This document shows, piece after piece, positions 62,691-64,000 of a DNA stretch of 64,000 nucleotides. The notes beneath the pieces were generated by a model. It was not told the origin of the DNA. It saw only the letters and a program-made list of their open reading frames with translations, and did not search any database. Within the stretch, counting starts at the first letter, position 1. Every line of letters starts with the position of its first letter. Origin of the DNA: Streptococcus sp. SN-1 (GTDB taxonomy: Bacteria; Bacillota; Bacilli; Lactobacillales; Streptococcaceae); contig NZ_AP028929.1 of NCBI RefSeq assembly GCF_041154385.1, forward strand, positions 1,488,001 through 1,552,000. The letters are read 5' to 3'. Position numbers and translations under genes: made by a program.

Positions 62691-63104
62691 ATGAAAAATC
62701 TCTTTAGAATCCATTTTGCAGCCATCGTAGTCAGCGATTTGCTACTGTTAGTAACTTTCAGACCCCGATACGAACTTTCTTTGGAGAGAGGCCTGATTTT
62801 TTGCTTCATTTTCATCCTTGCTCAAGGACTCCTGCTATTTCGCTTGGTCAATCGACTCAAAAAACATTTCTCTGAGATTTATCTTCAGATGAACAAAAAA
62901 ATTCTCCTTTACTACTTAGAGATTCTCTCCGCCGACCTACTATTATTTGTCTTTTTAGCCATCACTGGCCCTCAACATTTTTACTCTCTTACTCCAGTCT
63001 TTACTTCCTGTCATTCTACTTTTTATTATATAACGGCTAGCCACCTGAGAGAAAACTATCCAGACTTTTACGATAAACACATCTCTTTGTGGGAGTGTCT
63101 CTAG
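62691..63104 (+). CDS. Small membrane protein, paralogue of the next gene
   Basis: A 137-residue protein with four predicted helices, a charged central segment (RLVNRLKKHFSEIYLQ) and the ending YPDFYDKHISLWECL. It shares length, layout and the closing pattern F/YPxxYxxxISxWxxL with the next gene. GGGAGGT precedes the ATG. Not recognised. Confidence 0.75.
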   Translation: MKNLFRIHFAAIVVSDLLLLVTFRPRYELSLERGLIFCFIFILAQGLLLFRLVNRLKKHFSEIYLQMNKKILLYYLEILSADLLLFVFLAITGPQHFYSLTPVFTSCHSTFYYITASHLRENYPDFYDKHISLWECL

Positions 63105-63122
63105 TGAAAAGGAGGTTTTATC

Positions 63123-63536
63123 ATGAAAAACATCATCTACATCAAAACCATTCAACTCCTTATCATCGATGGAATCATGCTGGCATTTTTGACATTTAAA
63201 GAGGGGCTCACTTGGGATTGGATTTTAATTTATAGCGGTTGGCTCATTTTCTTTCATCCTGTGCTATTGACCTATCTGTCTAATCAGCTTTGTGACCACT
63301 TTAGTCAACTCTATTCCCAGATTAGACCGCGATTCTGGCGTTTTTCCTTGCAAATCCTCCTATGGGATAGTCTAATGATTCTCTCCTTGCTGTTTTTAAG
63401 GGGTATTCCACTTTTCCTTCAGGGCACTCTCCTCATCCTAGGACATCTCATCCCTTCCTATCGCATAAGCCAAAGCCTGAAAAGAGATTTTCCTAAGGCC
63501 TATCAGGAACCGATTTCTTTTTGGAGTATTTTATGA
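63123..63536 (+). CDS. Small membrane protein, paralogue of the previous gene
   Basis: A 137-residue protein with four helices. The central segment LSNQLCDHFSQLYSQIRPRF aligns with RLKKHFSEIYLQM of its neighbour, and the end is FPKAYQEPISFWSIL. AAAGGAGG precedes the ATG, 18 bases after the first gene's stop. Probably a tandem duplication that has diverged. Function unknown. Confidence 0.75.
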   Translation: MKNIIYIKTIQLLIIDGIMLAFLTFKEGLTWDWILIYSGWLIFFHPVLLTYLSNQLCDHFSQLYSQIRPRFWRFSLQILLWDSLMILSLLFLRGIPLFLQGTLLILGHLIPSYRISQSLKRDFPKAYQEPISFWSIL

Positions 63537-63543
63537 TAGATGA

Positions 63544-63570
63544 GAAAAACCAAGCCGGCTGGGCTTGGTC
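63544..63570. terminator. Bidirectional terminator between the paralogue pair and dtd
   Basis: ACCAAGCC, five-base loop, GGCTTGGT; TTTTTC follows on the minus strand and CTTTCTT on the plus. Confidence 0.8.
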
Positions 63571-63574
63571 TTTC

Positions 63575-64000
63575 TTATCTATTTTTAGTATCTAGGATAA
63601 TGGTAACTGGCCCATCATTGACCAGCTCAACCTGCATATCCGCTCCAAAAATGCCTGTCTGAACGGGTATTTCTTGCGCTAATTTTTGATTGAAAGCATC
63701 ATAGAAGTCTGATGCCATATCAGGCTTGGCTGCCCCTGTAAAGGCTGGACGATTGCCTTTCTTAGTATCCGCAAAGAGGGTAAACTGAGAAATAGAGAGG
63801 ATTTCTCCTTCAATATCTTTGACAGACAGATTCATCTTGCCTTCTGCGTCTGAAAAAATCCGCATGTTGACAAGCTTTCTCACAGCATAGTCCAAATCTT
63901 CCTCTTGGTCCTCTGGTCCAACACCAACCAGCAATAAGAGTCCCTGATTGATTTTTCCCTGAACCTGACCTTCGATACTCACTTGGGCTTTTTTAACCCG
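63575..64000 (-). CDS. dtd: D-aminoacyl-tRNA deacylase (5' end outside window)
   Basis: At least 142 residues in frame to the window edge, beginning ..[11 protein letters not shown]. The GTG at 63982 is an internal Val, not the start; only a few N-terminal residues are missing. Motifs [10 protein letters not shown] and NDGPVTI are the active-site signatures. It removes D-amino acids and glycine from mischarged tRNA. Confidence 0.94.
   Translation of the reverse strand, partial: RVKKAQVSIEGQVQGKINQGLLLLVGVGPEDQEEDLDYAVRKLVNMRIFSDAEGKMNLSVKDIEGEILSISQFTLFADTKKGNRPAFTGAAKPDMASDFYDAFNQKLAQEIPVQTGIFGADMQVELVNDGPVTIILDTKNR

Noticed and set aside
63575-63982. Complete 135-codon dtd starting at GTG 63982
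   Set aside because: The frame stays open to the window edge and encodes RVKKAQ, part of the normal N-terminus, so the gene is cut by the window.

Overview
The window is about 64 kb of low-GC Gram-positive chromosome from a mitis-group Streptococcus of the S. mitis / S. pseudopneumoniae / S. pneumoniae complex. The evidence is several intergenic BOX elements, the vex123-vncRS locus, codY-pncA, murT-gatD, a psaR-type regulator, a threonyl-tRNA synthetase with a T-box leader, and near-identity to proteins I recall from pneumococcus. Species cannot be fixed from the sequence alone. Gene order follows the pneumococcal backbone from pncA/codY onward, as I remember it. The left 18 kb joins pieces that sit elsewhere in pneumococcus.

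Left region (1-18.5 kb, almost all on the minus strand): a partial gene at the edge, a three-gene ABC-2 exporter operon, then an AT-rich three-gene cassette (3.0-6.4 kb) that looks like an ABC-three-component conflict/defence system: an SMC-like ATPase with a Zn ribbon, a small winged-helix middle component, and a PD-(D/E)XK-type nuclease. After fba comes vncS-vncR. The position where pneumococcus has the small pep27 gene is occupied here by a 1551-codon secreted LysM protein with two nested proline-rich repeat arrays and three C-terminal repeat domains. vex3, vex2 and vex1 follow, and then tRNA-Leu.

Central region (18.5-49.5 kb): mostly core genes, namely nicotinamidase and CodY, a DEAD-box helicase, a flavin disulfide reductase, MurT/GatD (peptidoglycan amidation), PepQ, a vitamin-precursor ECF/kinase/truA operon, cmk, ferredoxin, galE with a glycosyltransferase, trmK/Nif3, a P-type ATPase and PlsC. 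Two accessory insertions lie before rpsO. One is a ferric-siderophore ABC importer with an esterase. The other is a cadD cassette with a Cys-containing leader peptide and a palindromic operator, flanked by repeated copies of rpsO 3'-flank sequence. rpsO, a small membrane protein and T-box-regulated thrS follow.

Right region (49.5-64 kb): a DUF389 protein and a K+ channel, an intact ABC exporter behind fused remnants of an XRE regulator and a radical-SAM/SPASM maturase (a decayed RiPP locus), a Bce-like two-component system, a TetR regulator with matching operators in front of itself and of a membrane-anchored FNR-like reductase, a lipase-like protein, YdcF, Rrf2, a metallophosphoesterase, a DtxR/PsaR regulator, PnuC, two paralogous small membrane proteins, and dtd cut by the window end.

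The strongest candidates for less-described biology are the ABC-3C cassette, the giant LysM protein inside vex-vnc, the RiPP remnant with its surviving exporter, and the cadD leader peptide/operator.
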